Part shown: piece by piece, positions 27,102-36,171 of the stretch
Layout: each line of letters starts with the position of its first letter
Numbering within the stretch: the stretch's first letter is position 1
Source of the DNA: Nocardioides iriomotensis
GTDB lineage: Bacteria > Actinomycetota > Actinomycetes > Propionibacteriales > Nocardioidaceae
Direction: 5' to 3'
NCBI RefSeq assembly: GCF_004168035.1
Contig: NZ_SDPU01000009.1
Location: 122,525-186,524 of the forward strand
DNA: 64,000 nt
The notes under the pieces: generated by a model
Told to the model about the DNA's origin: nothing
Databases searched by the model: none
Seen by the model: the letters and a program-made list of their open reading frames with translations, nothing else
Made by a program: the position numbers and the translations under genes

Positions 27102-28790
27102 TCAAGAGCCCTGTGCCGATGACCCGAGCGCCCGGATCGCCGCGTCGAGGGCGCGCCGGTCGTCACGCTGCACGACGGCCTCGACCACCTCGATGCCACC
27201 GGCCGGGTTGGCGAGGGCGTGCTCGAGCTCGGGGAGCGAGTCGACCTTCCAGTGCGGCGTGCGCGTGGCAGCGCAGAGGGAGGCGAGGTCGACGCGGTGC
27301 GGCGTGCCGAAGACGCGCTCGAACGAGTCGGCGTACGCCGGACCGCCCTGCTCGAGCGACGCGAAGATCGAGCCGCCGTCGTCGTTGACGACCACGATCG
27401 TCAGGTCCGGCCACGGCTCCTCGGGTCCGAGCACCAGTCCGTTGCTGTCGTGCAGGAAGGTCACGTCGCCGAGCAGCGCCAGCGACCGGCTGCTGTGCGG
27501 CCGGCCGAGGGCGGCGCCGACGGCGGTCGAGACCGAGCCGTCGATGCCGGCGAGGCCGCGGTTGCCGATCACCATGCGCCGGTCGCCGACGCGGTAGCGC
27601 GGCACCATCAGGTCGAGGTCGCGCACCGGGTTTGAGGCGCCGACGAAGAGCAGCCCGCGGGCCGGCAGGGCGCGGGCCACGGCGCCGGCGACCTGGTGCG
27701 GGGTGAGGGCGCCGCGCCCGGCCAGCAGCGCGTCGAGGTCGCGGCCGCGGGCGGCGTCGGCGGCCAGCCACTCCTGGAGCCAGGCGCCGTCGGTGGGCGG
27801 GTCCACGGTGACCGGCCCGTCGAGGACGCGGGAGACGACGTGACCGGGGTCGGTCCAGCCGGTGCGGTTGCGCATCGCGACGACCTCGACGGCGGGGTCG
27901 CTGATCAGCCGGGTCACCGGGCGCGACAGCGTGGGGTGGCCCGCGACCACGACGCGCTCGATCCGACCGCGGAGGTTGCCGGGGCCGCTGTCGCCGAGCA
28001 GGAGGCGGTAGGTGCGGATCGCGTGCGCCCCGGTGCGGGAGCCGCTGGTCGGCTCGGCGAGCAGCGGCCAGCCGGCCTCCTCGGCGAGCACCCGGGCGGG
28101 GGGGCCGGCGTCGTCGCCGGCGACCACCACGGTCGGCTTGGACTGGTCGAAGTGGTCGTGTCCGTGTCCGTTGTCGTCAGGGGTGGTGACTTCCACCGGC
28201 GGGAGGTCGGTGGTCCAGCCGTCGGGGTCGTCCGGCACGAGCGGCTCGGCCATCTGCAGGTTGAGGTGGACCGGGCCCCGTCGACCGGACCCCGCCAGGG
28301 CCTCGGCGACCAGCCGGTGCCAGCCGGCCACCTGGGCCTGCTGGTCGGCGCCGCTGTCGCCGGGCGGTACGTCCCTCGTGACGAGGGGCGCGTCGCCGAA
28401 CATCGCGTGCTGGTGCTCGGTGGTCTGGTTGGCCTGGGTGCCGCGCAGGTGGGCGGGCCGGTCGGCGGAGACCACGACGAGCGGCACGCCCTTGTGCGCG
28501 GCCTCGAGCACCGCCGGGTGCAGGTTGGCCACCGCGGTGCCCGACGTGGTGACGACCGGGACGGGCGTGCGGCTGGTGACCGCGAGGCCGAGCGCGAGGA
28601 AGCCGGCGGAGCGCTCGTCGATGCGGGTGTGCAGGGTGAGCCGTCCGCCGGCCGCCGCGGCGTGCAGCGCGAAGGCCAGTGCGGCCGACCGCGACCCCGG
28701 TGCGAGTACGGCGTGCGTGGTGCCGTGTGCGACGAGCGCGTCGACGACGGCGCGCGCCATCGCGGTCGAGGCGTTGGCGGGGGCACTCAC
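27102..28790 (-). CDS. menD: SEPHCHC synthase (MenD)
   Basis: A thiamine diphosphate enzyme of 562 residues that joins isochorismate and 2-oxoglutarate. N-terminal VLAPGSRSAALAFAL (near residue 28) is the MenD substrate segment, ATSGTAVANLHPAVLEA-like TTSGTAVANLHPAVLEA carries the conserved catalytic glutamate region, and the C-terminal ThDP motif reads LALLGDVTFLHDSNGLVLG. GTG 28790 overlaps the menC stop by four bases (GTGA), so menE-menC-menD form one translationally coupled unit read from the menE promoter. Confidence 0.94.
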   Translation of the reverse strand: MSAPANASTAMARAVVDALVAHGTTHAVLAPGSRSAALAFALHAAAAGGRLTLHTRIDERSAGFLALGLAVTSRTPVPVVTTSGTAVANLHPAVLEAAHKGVPLVVVSADRPAHLRGTQANQTTEHQHAMFGDAPLVTRDVPPGDSGADQQAQVAGWHRLVAEALAGSGRRGPVHLNLQMAEPLVPDDPDGWTTDLPPVEVTTPDDNGHGHDHFDQSKPTVVVAGDDAGPPARVLAEEAGWPLLAEPTSGSRTGAHAIRTYRLLLGDSGPGNLRGRIERVVVAGHPTLSRPVTRLISDPAVEVVAMRNRTGWTDPGHVVSRVLDGPVTVDPPTDGAWLQEWLAADAARGRDLDALLAGRGALTPHQVAGAVARALPARGLLFVGASNPVRDLDLMVPRYRVGDRRMVIGNRGLAGIDGSVSTAVGAALGRPHSSRSLALLGDVTFLHDSNGLVLGPEEPWPDLTIVVVNDDGGSIFASLEQGGPAYADSFERVFGTPHRVDLASLCAATRTPHWKVDSLPELEHALANPAGGIEVVEAVVQRDDRRALDAAIRALGSSAQGS

Positions 28791-29734
28791 GAGAGGAGAT
28801 CCTCCACGTCGGCCAGGCGCCGACGCCAGTGCTCCTCGCGCGCGGGCGCGGCCCGGAGCCGGTCGAGCGCGGCCGGGTCGACGGTGACCGGCCCGACGGG
28901 GAGCGCTCCGTCGACCGGCAGCAGCGGGTGCGCGGCGACGTCGTCGGTGAGCAGCTGCACGGTCGCGAGCCCGCTGGCGTGGTGCAGCTCGGGCAGGGCG
29001 GCCGCGAGGGCGACGCCGGCCGCGATGCCGACAGAGGTCTCCAACGCGCTGGACACGACGACGGGCAGGCCGATGTCCTCGGCGATCCGCAGGCAGGCCC
29101 GGACGCCACCCAGCGGTTGCACCTTGAGCACTGCGACGTCGGCGGCCTCCAGGTCGCGCACCCGGTAGGGGTCCTCGGCCCGGCGGATGGACTCGTCGGC
29201 GGCGACGGGGACGTCGACCTTGCGGCGCACGAGCGCGAGGTCCTCGACCGCGGCGACGGGCTGCTCCACGTACTCCAGCCCCCCGGCCGCCCGGTCGAGC
29301 GCTCCGATGGCGGCGACGGCCTCGTCGACGTCCCAGAGCCCGTTGGCGTCGACGCGGATGTGGCCGTCGGGCCCGAGCGCGTCGCGGACGGCCTCGAGCC
29401 GGGCCTCCTCCTCGGCGCGGGTCTGGCCGGGCTCGGCGACCTTGACCTTGGCGGTGCGGCAGCCCTGCGACGCGCGCACGATCTCGGCGGCCCGCTCCGG
29501 GCCGACGGCCGGGACCGTGACGTTGACCGGCACGCTGTCGCGCACGGCTGCGGGCCAGCCCTCGTCGGCGGACTCGCGGGCCGCGCGCAGCCAGGGCGCG
29601 GCCACCACGGCGTCGTACTCCAGGAAGGGGCTGAACTCACCCCAGCCCGCGTCGCCGCGCAGCAGCATGCCCTCGCGGACGGTGATGCCGCGGAACTTCG
29701 TGCGCATCGGCACCGACCACACGTGCCAGGTCAC
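28787..29734 (-). CDS. menC: o-Succinylbenzoate synthase
   Basis: An enolase-superfamily enzyme of 315 residues that dehydrates SHCHC to o-succinylbenzoate. The catalytic lysine is in RTAKVKVAEPG near residue 97. The metal ligands are in RVDANGLWD (Asp), EYVEQPV (Glu) and VAADESIR (Asp). The second lysine is in VLKVQPLGG. GTG 29734 overlaps the menE stop (GTGA). Confidence 0.92.
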   Translation of the reverse strand: MTWHVWSVPMRTKFRGITVREGMLLRGDAGWGEFSPFLEYDAVVAAPWLRAARESADEGWPAAVRDSVPVNVTVPAVGPERAAEIVRASQGCRTAKVKVAEPGQTRAEEEARLEAVRDALGPDGHIRVDANGLWDVDEAVAAIGALDRAAGGLEYVEQPVAAVEDLALVRRKVDVPVAADESIRRAEDPYRVRDLEAADVAVLKVQPLGGVRACLRIAEDIGLPVVVSSALETSVGIAAGVALAAALPELHHASGLATVQLLTDDVAAHPLLPVDGALPVGPVTVDPAALDRLRAAPAREEHWRRRLADVEDLLS

Positions 29735-30762
29735 CGGGCGGCGTCCTGGAGGGCGAGACGGTCGACCTTCCCGTTGTGCAGCAGGGGGATCGCGTCGACC
29801 TGGCGCAGCCCGCGGGGCGCCCACGAGCGCGGGTGCACGGCCGCGACCCAGTCGCGCGCGGCGTCGAGGTCCAGGTCCCTGCCCTCGTCCAGCACGACGA
29901 GCGCGACGACGCGCTGGCCCCACTCGTCGTCGGGTACGCCGACCACCTCGGCGTCGCGCACGGCGGGGTGCTCGCGGAGCCGGGCGGCGACCGCGGGGGC
30001 GGGCACGTTGACGCCACCGGAGAGCAGCACGTCGTCGACGCGGCCCAGCACCTGCAGCCGGCCGTCCTCGTCGAGCCGGCCGGCGTCGCTGGTGACGAAC
30101 CAGCCGTCGCGCATCACCTCGGCCGTCAGGTCGTCGCGGCCCTCGTAGCCGTCGAAGAGCACCGGCCCGGTCAGTCGCACCCGGCCCTCCGCGCTCAGCG
30201 CGACCGCGACGCCGTCGAGGGGGACGCCGTCGTACACGCAGCCGCCGCAGGTCTCGCTCATGCCGTAGGTCGCCACCACGCGCACACCTGCGTCGGCGGC
30301 CCGTTCGCGCAGCGCCGGCGGCACCGCGGCCCCGCCGACGAGCACGGTCGAGAAGGTGCGCAGTGCCGCCGTGTTCTCCTCGTCGTCGAGCATCCGGTGC
30401 AGCTGGGTCGGCACGAGCGAAACGTACCGGCGCTCCCCCGTCATCGCCGTTGCCGCGTCCGCGAACGTGCCGTCCTGCACGACCGGGGTCGTGCCGGCGC
30501 GGACCGAGCGGAACAGCACCTGCAGCCCGGCGACGTACGACGGCGGGAGGTTGAGCAGCCACTGGCCGGGCCCGCCGAGGCGGGCGGAGGTCGCGTCGGC
30601 GGAGGCGCGGAGCGCGCCGCGCGACAGCACGACGCGCTTCGGCTCGCCCGTCGACCCGGACGTCGCGACGACCAACGGCGCCGGGTCCCGTGCGGCTTCG
30701 AAGTCGCGCAGCAGGGCGAGCAGCTCGTCGGCGGTGCCGGAGACCGGGCGGAGGCTGCTCAC
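29731..30762 (-). CDS. menE: o-Succinylbenzoate-CoA ligase
   Basis: An ANL-family adenylating enzyme of 343 residues, shorter than the generic 450-500 residues. This is usual for actinobacterial MenE, which has a compact N-terminus. The P-loop ATSGSTGEPK is at residues 33-42. VVATYGMSETCGG is the A5 motif, and SDAGRLDEDGRLQVLGRVDD the A7/A8 region with the hinge. The C-terminal lysine is in PLLHNGKVDRLAL. GTG 30762 was chosen because TAGGTT lies 7 bases upstream, a leaderless promoter arrangement. There is no ribosome-binding site. Confidence 0.9.
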   Translation of the reverse strand: MSSLRPVSGTADELLALLRDFEAARDPAPLVVATSGSTGEPKRVVLSRGALRASADATSARLGGPGQWLLNLPPSYVAGLQVLFRSVRAGTTPVVQDGTFADAATAMTGERRYVSLVPTQLHRMLDDEENTAALRTFSTVLVGGAAVPPALRERAADAGVRVVATYGMSETCGGCVYDGVPLDGVAVALSAEGRVRLTGPVLFDGYEGRDDLTAEVMRDGWFVTSDAGRLDEDGRLQVLGRVDDVLLSGGVNVPAPAVAARLREHPAVRDAEVVGVPDDEWGQRVVALVVLDEGRDLDLDAARDWVAAVHPRSWAPRGLRQVDAIPLLHNGKVDRLALQDAAR

Positions 30763-30797
30763 GCTCAACAACCTAGGTGGTGCGAGAATCCCCGCTC

Positions 30798-31670
30798 GTG
30801 GCAACCCCTGAGCAGTGGCTGGCCGGCGCCCGCCCGCGCACCCTCCCCGCCGCCGTGGCCCCCGTGCTCGCCGGCACCGGCGTCGCGGCCTTCTACGACG
30901 GCCTCGTGTGGTGGAAGGCCCTGCTCGCCCTGGTCGTCGCCGTCGCGCTGCAGGTCGGCGTGAACTACGCCAACGACTACAGCGACGGGGTTCGCGGCAC
31001 CGACGCGGACCGGGTGGGCCCGATGCGGCTGGTCGGCTCGGGCGCCGCGCAGCCGGCGGAGGTGAAGCGGGCGGCGTTCCTGAGCTTCGGCGTCGCCTGC
31101 CTGGCGGGGCTGGTCCTCGCGCTCGCCACGTCGGTGTGGCTGGTGGTGGTCGGCGCGGCCTGCGTGGCGGCGGCGTGGTTCTACACGGGCGGGAAACGGC
31201 CCTACGGCTACCACGCGCTCGGCGAGGTCATGGTGTTCGTGTTCTTCGGGCTGGTGGCCGTCGTGGGCACGACCTACGTGCAGACCGGCACGGTGCCGCT
31301 CGCCGCCTGGTTCGCCGGCGCCGGCGTGGGTGCGCTGCCCTGCGCCGTCCTGGTCGCCAACAACCTGCGCGACCTGCCGACGGACCGCGAGCACGGCAAG
31401 CGGACGCTGGCGGTCGCGCTCGGGGACACGCAGACGCGCTACTTCTTCGCGTTCCTGATCGGGGTCGCCGCCATCTTCCTGCTCGGCCTGGCGCTCGAGA
31501 CGAGCGCGTGGGTGCTGGTCGCGTTCGCGTTCGTGATCCCCGTCGCCCCGGGCGTGCGTGCGGTGCTCGGCGGCGCGCGGGGACGCGACCTGGTCCCGGT
31601 GCTGCAGGCCGTCGGCGTGAGCGAGCTCGTCTACGGCGCCGGCATCTTCCTGGCGCTCGTCACGGCGTGA
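30798..31670 (+). CDS. menA: 1,4-Dihydroxy-2-naphthoate polyprenyltransferase
   Basis: A UbiA-family membrane prenyltransferase of 290 residues with about nine helices. It attaches the polyprenyl tail to dihydroxynaphthoate. The first aspartate motif is in [17 protein letters not shown] (near residue 56) and the second in [16 protein letters not shown] (near residue 190). Both bind Mg-diphosphate. GTG 30798 gives the usual beginning [20 protein letters not shown]; an in-frame GTG at 30777 would add seven unconserved residues. It is divergent from menE with a short shared promoter region. Its end overlaps the convergent downstream gene by 11 bases. Confidence 0.93.
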   Translation: MATPEQWLAGARPRTLPAAVAPVLAGTGVAAFYDGLVWWKALLALVVAVALQVGVNYANDYSDGVRGTDADRVGPMRLVGSGAAQPAEVKRAAFLSFGVACLAGLVLALATSVWLVVVGAACVAAAWFYTGGKRPYGYHALGEVMVFVFFGLVAVVGTTYVQTGTVPLAAWFAGAGVGALPCAVLVANNLRDLPTDREHGKRTLAVALGDTQTRYFFAFLIGVAAIFLLGLALETSAWVLVAFAFVIPVAPGVRAVLGGARGRDLVPVLQAVGVSELVYGAGIFLALVTA

Positions 31671-32757
31671 CGAGGTCGCCGCTGCGCGAGAACTCCTCGA
31701 GCGCGGCGGTGTACGGCGCGATGTCGATCCCGCGCGCGGCCAGCCACGCGTCGTCGTAGTAGGTGTTGGCGTAGCGCTCGCCGCCGTCGCAGAGCAGCGT
31801 CACCACGCTGCCGGCCCGGCCCTCGTCGCGCATGCCCGCCACGAGCTGCAGCGCTCCCCACAGCGCCGTACCGGTGGAGCCGCCGACCTTGCGACCGGTC
31901 ACCGCGCTGCACCAGCGCGCGGCGGCGATGGACGCGGCGTCGGGGACGCCGACCATCGCGTCGACGATCGTCGGGACGAAGGACGGCTCGACCCGCGGAC
32001 GGCCGATTCCCTCGATGCGGGAGCCGCCCTCGCGGGTGCAGTCGGGCTCGGCGCCGGACCAGGCCGGGAGGAAGGCAGAGTTCTCCGGGTCGACGACGCA
32101 GACGCGGGTCGCGTGCCGCTGGTAGCGGACGTAGCGGCCGATCGTCGCCGACGTGCCGCCCGTGCCCGCGCCGACGACGACCCACTCCGGCACCGGGTGC
32201 CGCTCCTGCGAGAGCTGGTGGAAGATCGACTCGGCGATGTTGTTGTTGCCGCGCCAGTCGGTCGCCCGCTCGGCGTAGGTGAACTGGTCGAGGTAGTGGC
32301 CACCGGTGTCCTCGGCGATCCGCCGCGCCTCGTCGTACACCGCCGACGGGTCGTCGACGAGGTGGCAGGTGCCGCCCTGGAGCTCGATCAGCTCGATCTT
32401 CTCCGTGGACGTCGAGCGCGGCATCACCGCGACGAACGGGAGGCCGAGCAGCCGGGCGAAGTACGCCTCCGAGACCGCCGTCGAGCCCGACGACGCCTCG
32501 GTGAGCGTCGTGCCCTCGCGGATCCAGCCGTTGCAGAGGCCGTAGAGCACCAGCGACCGGGCGAGGCGGTGCTTCAGCGAGCCGGTCGGGTGCACCGACT
32601 CGTCCTTGAGGTACAGGTCGATCCCCGCGTCGCCCACCGGAGCGGGCAGCGGGAAGACGTGCAGGTGGGTGTCGGCGGAGCGGTTCGCGTCGGCCTCGAC
32701 CTTGCGGACCGCGTCGTGCACCCAGGCGCGGTCGTGCCGGCCGGCCCTGACGTGCAC
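31660..32757 (-). CDS. PLP-dependent cysteine synthase/desulfhydrase-like protein (Cds1-like)
   Basis: A fold-type II PLP enzyme of 365 residues. The PLP lysine is in [14 protein letters not shown] near residue 63, the substrate loop is [18 protein letters not shown] near residue 88, and the phosphate-binding glycine loop is [16 protein letters not shown]. This pattern matches the actinobacterial Cds1 branch (M. tuberculosis Rv3684), described as a cysteine desulfhydrase releasing sulfide, pyruvate and ammonia. Biosynthetic cysteine synthase activity cannot be excluded. GTG 32757 shares one base with the stop of the preceding small membrane protein gene (TAGTG). Confidence 0.75.
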   Translation of the reverse strand: MHVRAGRHDRAWVHDAVRKVEADANRSADTHLHVFPLPAPVGDAGIDLYLKDESVHPTGSLKHRLARSLVLYGLCNGWIREGTTLTEASSGSTAVSEAYFARLLGLPFVAVMPRSTSTEKIELIELQGGTCHLVDDPSAVYDEARRIAEDTGGHYLDQFTYAERATDWRGNNNIAESIFHQLSQERHPVPEWVVVGAGTGGTSATIGRYVRYQRHATRVCVVDPENSAFLPAWSGAEPDCTREGGSRIEGIGRPRVEPSFVPTIVDAMVGVPDAASIAAARWCSAVTGRKVGGSTGTALWGALQLVAGMRDEGRAGSVVTLLCDGGERYANTYYDDAWLAARGIDIAPYTAALEEFSRSGDLVTP

Positions 32758-33023
32758 TACTCCGCGTCCTCCCGGGCCTTGCGCTCCTCGAAGGCCGCCG
32801 TGGCCCGCTCGGCACGCCGCTGCACGACGGCCGCGAACCGCTCGCGCTGCCCGCGCAGCAGGTAGTACGACGCCACCGCCGACACCACCGCCGCGAGCAG
32901 AAGGGGCCAGAGCAGCGGGATCGAGTCGCCACCGGTCACGGCGAGGTAGACGCCCGCGATCACGGCGTACGACGCCACGAAGATCCCGATGCGCGAGAGC
33001 GTGTAGACGACGAACTCCTTCAC
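32757..33023 (-). CDS. DUF4229-like small membrane protein
   Basis: This 88-residue protein has two membrane segments ([21 protein letters not shown] and [20 protein letters not shown]) followed by a charged helix [20 protein letters not shown] with coiled-coil character. The layout matches the actinobacterial DUF4229 family; the function is not known. GTG 33023 follows TACCCT at a 6-base distance on the minus strand, which fits a leaderless start; GGAGG also lies inside that interval. It overlaps the Cds1-like gene by one base, so the two should be co-transcribed. Confidence 0.75.
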   Translation of the reverse strand: MKEFVVYTLSRIGIFVASYAVIAGVYLAVTGGDSIPLLWPLLLAAVVSAVASYYLLRGQRERFAAVVQRRAERATAAFEERKAREDAE

Positions 33024-33083
33024 GCCTCCAGGGTAGTTGTGAGACACGCTGACGGAGTTGGCGGGCCGTCCTACCCTGGGGAC
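33024..33083. promoter_or_regulatory. Divergent promoter with mirrored TACCCT -10 elements
   Basis: TACCCT lies six bases before GTG 33023 on the minus strand and also six bases before ATG 33084 on the plus strand. Both fit leaderless-type actinobacterial promoters. Confidence 0.55.
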
Positions 33084-33326
33084 ATGGGCAAGGCCGTTCT
33101 CATCATCGCGCTGCTGGCGCTCATCATCTACGGCCTGCTCCGTCTGTGGGAGCGCCGCCGGGCCAGCCGGCGCCCCTCCCCCTCGTCGCAGTTCCCGCCG
33201 CCGCCGACGCGCCGGGTGGTCGCACCCGACGACGACCCCGACTTCCTCCGCGACCTCGAGCGCAAGCGCCGCCGACGCCAGAAGTCCCAACCCGACGACG
33301 AGCCGCGCCCCGACACCGACGGCTGA
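33084..33326 (+). CDS. Small membrane-anchored protein of unknown function
   Basis: An 80-residue protein with one N-terminal membrane segment ([20 protein letters not shown]) and then a highly basic, proline-containing cytosolic tail ([25 protein letters not shown]). I do not recognise a named family. ATG 33084 is supported by the leaderless promoter spacing and by an N-terminal segment that begins directly with a membrane helix. Repeat copy B begins 48 bases after the stop. Confidence 0.65.
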   Translation: MGKAVLIIALLALIIYGLLRLWERRRASRRPSPSSQFPPPPTRRVVAPDDDPDFLRDLERKRRRRQKSQPDDEPRPDTDG

Positions 33327-33374
33327 CCCGCCTCGACCCGCTCCGCCCGCTGTCAGCGAGGCCCCGGCGCCGGT

Positions 33375-33444
33375 TGTGACGCGGGGTTATGCACGCTTCA
33401 CAAGGCGTATGCGCCTAGGGAAAGCGTCCACGTGCCTGGGGAAG
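33375..33444. repeat. Composite repeat, copy B: nested palindrome
   Basis: These 70 bases match 21316-21384. The outer arms (GCACGCTTC ... AAGCGTCCA) and the inner palindrome (AGGCGTATGCGCCT) are slightly degraded compared with copy A. The inner change still allows a G-U pair in RNA. Confidence 0.75.
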
Positions 33445-33470
33445 TACGGCGAACGCCCCCGGGGCCTGAG

Positions 33471-33554
33471 GGGCAAGACGCGCCGACTCGACGGGTCCGA
33501 GAGGGCAAGACGCGCCGACTCGACCCTCGTGGGAGGGCAAGACGTGCCGACTCG
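33471..33554. repeat. Composite repeat, copy B: 32-base-period tandem array
   Basis: Three copies of GGGCAAGACGCGCCGACTCG (the third with one change) start at 33471, 33503 and 33535, an exact 32-base period. The 12-base intervals between them differ. The array ends 11 bases before the ccsB stop (33566), mirroring copy A at menG. Confidence 0.8.
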
Positions 33555-33565
33555 GCGATCCGGCG

Positions 33566-34552
33566 TCAGCCGGCGTACGAGTGCAGGCTGCCGCCGCCGA
33601 AGAAGAAGTTGATACCGACGAAGTTGAACAGCAGGGTCGCGAAGCCGACCAGCGCGATCACCGCCGCGGCCTTGCCGCGCCAGCCGGCGGTGGCCCGGGC
33701 GTGCAGGTACGCCGCGTAGACGACCCAGGTGATGAACGCCCAGACCTCCTTGGGGTCCCAGTTCCAGTAGCGGCCCCAGGCGTACTCCGCCCAGATCGGC
33801 CCGGCGACGAGGGCGGCGAAGGTCCAGATCGGGAAGCCGAAGGCGTGCAGCCGGTAGGACAGCCGGTCGAGCGCGTTCAGCTCGGGCAGCCGGTCGAGGT
33901 AGCCGCCGGGGCGCAGCGAGCCGCGACGGCCGGCGCGGTCCTTGACGAGGAACAGCACGGCCGCGATCGCGCCGACGGCGAAGGCGCCCGAGGCGACGAC
34001 CGCCGCGGCGACGTGGATCACCAGCCAGTAGGAGTGCAGCGCGGGCACGAGCGGGCCGGCGGGCACGTAGAGCAGCAGCCCGGCCAGCATCAGCACGACG
34101 ACCTCGAACGCCGTGACGGGCAGGCCCATCCAGCGCAGGTGGTAGCGGCGGCCGAGCAGGAGGTACATCAGGCCGACGCCGAAGGAGCCGGCCAGCGTGA
34201 ACTCGTACATGTTGCCCCACGGCACCCGGATCGGGTCCGCGCCGAGACCCCGGGTGACCAGCGCGGCACCGTGCAGGAGCACGGCGACGACGGTGAGCGC
34301 GAGACCGATCCGGCCCCACTTGTCGACCCGCTCCTCGTGGTCCTCGTCGACCGGTCGAGGGGCAGCCTGCGCGGGCGACGGGGAGCCGCCGACGAGCGCG
34401 GCCTCCGGCTCGGCGACCTCGGTGACCTCGGTGACCGTGACGGCCCGCCCGGTGGCCCACTCCGTCACGTGCGCGACGAACGCGAGCACGTAGACGATCG
34501 AGGCGAACATGACGGCGTTGTTGGAGAACGCCGCGAAGTCGGCCGTGGTCAT
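33566..34552 (-). CDS. ccsB: Cytochrome c biogenesis protein CcsB (ResC)
   Basis: CcsB is the haem-handling membrane subunit of system II cytochrome c maturation. The protein has 328 residues and about eight helices. The tryptophan-rich WWD segment reads WGRYWNWDPKEVWAFITW (near residue 255). Histidines in YWLVIHVAAA and elsewhere are likely haem ligands. A hydrophilic insertion (residues about 40-80, TEVTEVAEPEAALVGG) follows the first helix. ATG 34552 overlaps the resB stop (ATGA). It is the last gene of the hemL-res unit and ends against repeat array B. Confidence 0.93.
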   Translation of the reverse strand: MTTADFAAFSNNAVMFASIVYVLAFVAHVTEWATGRAVTVTEVTEVAEPEAALVGGSPSPAQAAPRPVDEDHEERVDKWGRIGLALTVVAVLLHGAALVTRGLGADPIRVPWGNMYEFTLAGSFGVGLMYLLLGRRYHLRWMGLPVTAFEVVVLMLAGLLLYVPAGPLVPALHSYWLVIHVAAAVVASGAFAVGAIAAVLFLVKDRAGRRGSLRPGGYLDRLPELNALDRLSYRLHAFGFPIWTFAALVAGPIWAEYAWGRYWNWDPKEVWAFITWVVYAAYLHARATAGWRGKAAAVIALVGFATLLFNFVGINFFFGGGSLHSYAG

Positions 34553-36171
34553 GAATCCTCCTGATCCGATCGGAGCTGTCGCTCCAGCTCGTCGATCTCG
34601 CCGGCCAGGTCCCCGCCCGAGCTGCGGTCGAGCCCGGCCAGCTCGACCACGGTACGGCGTCCGTCCTCGGGGTCGGCCGACGCCCGGACCCAGGCGCGAC
34701 GCGGCCGGATGAACAGCGATCCCATCAGCCCGAGGATGCCGAGCAGCACGCCGAGCAGCGCGAGCCCCTTGCCGGGGGTGTCGGACACCTGCAGCTTGAC
34801 CCACCGGTCGACGCGGTCGAAGGTGATCGAGCCCGCGCCGTCGGGCAGCTCGACGGTGTCGCCGGGCGACAGCTTCAGCCGGGCCGCCGAGCCACGCGAG
34901 GCGTCGGTGCTCTTGAACGTCCTCAGGTCGTCCTTGTCGAGCTGGTAGACCGACTGCGGGCTGCCCTCGTCCAGTCCGAGGTCGCCGCGGTAGGGGACCA
35001 GCGACAGCACGGGGTCGAGGTCGTCGGGGAACTGCGAGAACGGTCCGCGCGCCATCGTGAAGCCGTACGTCGGCAGGAACAGCCCCTCGAAGCCGAGCTG
35101 GTCCGGCGCCGCGTCGGGGACCTTCAGCACCCCGAACGACGCGAACGACGCGTCCTGCGGCAGGAAGGTCACCGGGCCCTCGTAGGCGACGTCGCCGTTG
35201 CCGTCGCGCACCGTCACGACCGGCGCGTAGCCGTGCCCGACGAGGAACACGTTGACCCCGTCGAGGGTGAGCGGGTGGTTGACCTTCAGGTCGTAGTCCT
35301 GCGGCTCGTCGCCGGGCTCCGCGGCGTACCTGACCTTGGCCGAGAAGTCCTCGGGCTGGCCCATGTTGGGACCGGAGGTGAGGAACGAGACGTCGAAGTC
35401 CTCGACGGTGAAGCTCAGCGGGGACAGGTCGTCGGGCGCGAACAGCGAGCCGGGCGAGAAGTCGTCGTACTGGCTCAGCGCGTTGGAGAAGCCCTGCCCC
35501 ACCACGGTGATGACGCCGCCCTTGTAGCCGTAGAGCTGGCCGAACGCGAACGCGACCAGCACCAGCAGCACGGACGCGTGGAACAGCAGGTTGCCGGCCT
35601 CGCGGAGGTAGCCACGCTCGGCGGCGACCGCGCCGTCCCCGGCGAGGTCGGAGTCGACGCGGTAGCGGCGCTTGCGGAGGACCCCCGCCGCCTCCTGCAG
35701 TACGGCGTCCGGCGGAGCGTCGACGACCCAGCGGCGCGACTCGGGGAGGCGCCCGAGGTTGCGCGGGGCGCGCGGCGGGCGGGCCCGCATGCCCCGCCAG
35801 TAGATCCGCAGCCGCGGCACGACGCAGCCGACGAGCGAGACCATCAGCAGGATGTAGATCGCGGAGAACCACACCGAGTCGTAGACCGAGAACAGTCCGA
35901 GGGCGTCGTACACCCGCGCCAGCGTGGGGTGGTCACGCTCCCAGTCGGCGACCGCGACCTGGTCGATGTCGCGCTGCGGCACGACCGAGCCGGGCACGGC
36001 CGCCAGCGCGAGCAGGAAGAGCAGCACGAGCGCGGTGCGCATGGACGTGAGCTGGCGCCAGGTCCAGCGCGCGAGCTCGAGCGGCGCCAGCGCCGGGGGC
36101 TGCGACGGCGGCGTCGGGTTGGGCGCGGCGCCGCCGGCGCCGGCAACCGGATCGGTCTGGGTGGAGGTCAC
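34549..36171 (-). CDS. resB: Cytochrome c biogenesis protein ResB
   Basis: ResB (Ccs1), 540 residues, is the partner of CcsB and holds apocytochrome and haem outside the membrane. After a proline-rich cytosolic start come LARWTWRQLTSMRTALVLLF (near residue 41), two further N-terminal helices, a large extracytoplasmic domain (residues about 200-450) and a last helix (GLALLGVLLGILGLMGSLF). The C-terminal tail contains a coiled-coil-like ELERQLRSD. GTG 36171 overlaps the ccdA stop (GTGA). Confidence 0.93.
   Translation of the reverse strand: MTSTQTDPVAGAGGAAPNPTPPSQPPALAPLELARWTWRQLTSMRTALVLLFLLALAAVPGSVVPQRDIDQVAVADWERDHPTLARVYDALGLFSVYDSVWFSAIYILLMVSLVGCVVPRLRIYWRGMRARPPRAPRNLGRLPESRRWVVDAPPDAVLQEAAGVLRKRRYRVDSDLAGDGAVAAERGYLREAGNLLFHASVLLVLVAFAFGQLYGYKGGVITVVGQGFSNALSQYDDFSPGSLFAPDDLSPLSFTVEDFDVSFLTSGPNMGQPEDFSAKVRYAAEPGDEPQDYDLKVNHPLTLDGVNVFLVGHGYAPVVTVRDGNGDVAYEGPVTFLPQDASFASFGVLKVPDAAPDQLGFEGLFLPTYGFTMARGPFSQFPDDLDPVLSLVPYRGDLGLDEGSPQSVYQLDKDDLRTFKSTDASRGSAARLKLSPGDTVELPDGAGSITFDRVDRWVKLQVSDTPGKGLALLGVLLGILGLMGSLFIRPRRAWVRASADPEDGRRTVVELAGLDRSSGGDLAGEIDELERQLRSDQEDS

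Noticed and set aside
30777..30797. GTG 30777 as the menA start
   Set aside because: It adds VRESPLV-type residues not expected in the family. GTG 30798 gives the usual N-terminus.
33471..33554. CRISPR array
   Set aside because: Period 32 with a 20-base unit leaves only 12 variable bases, too short for spacers. There are no cas genes, and the same units occur next to a palindrome at a second locus.
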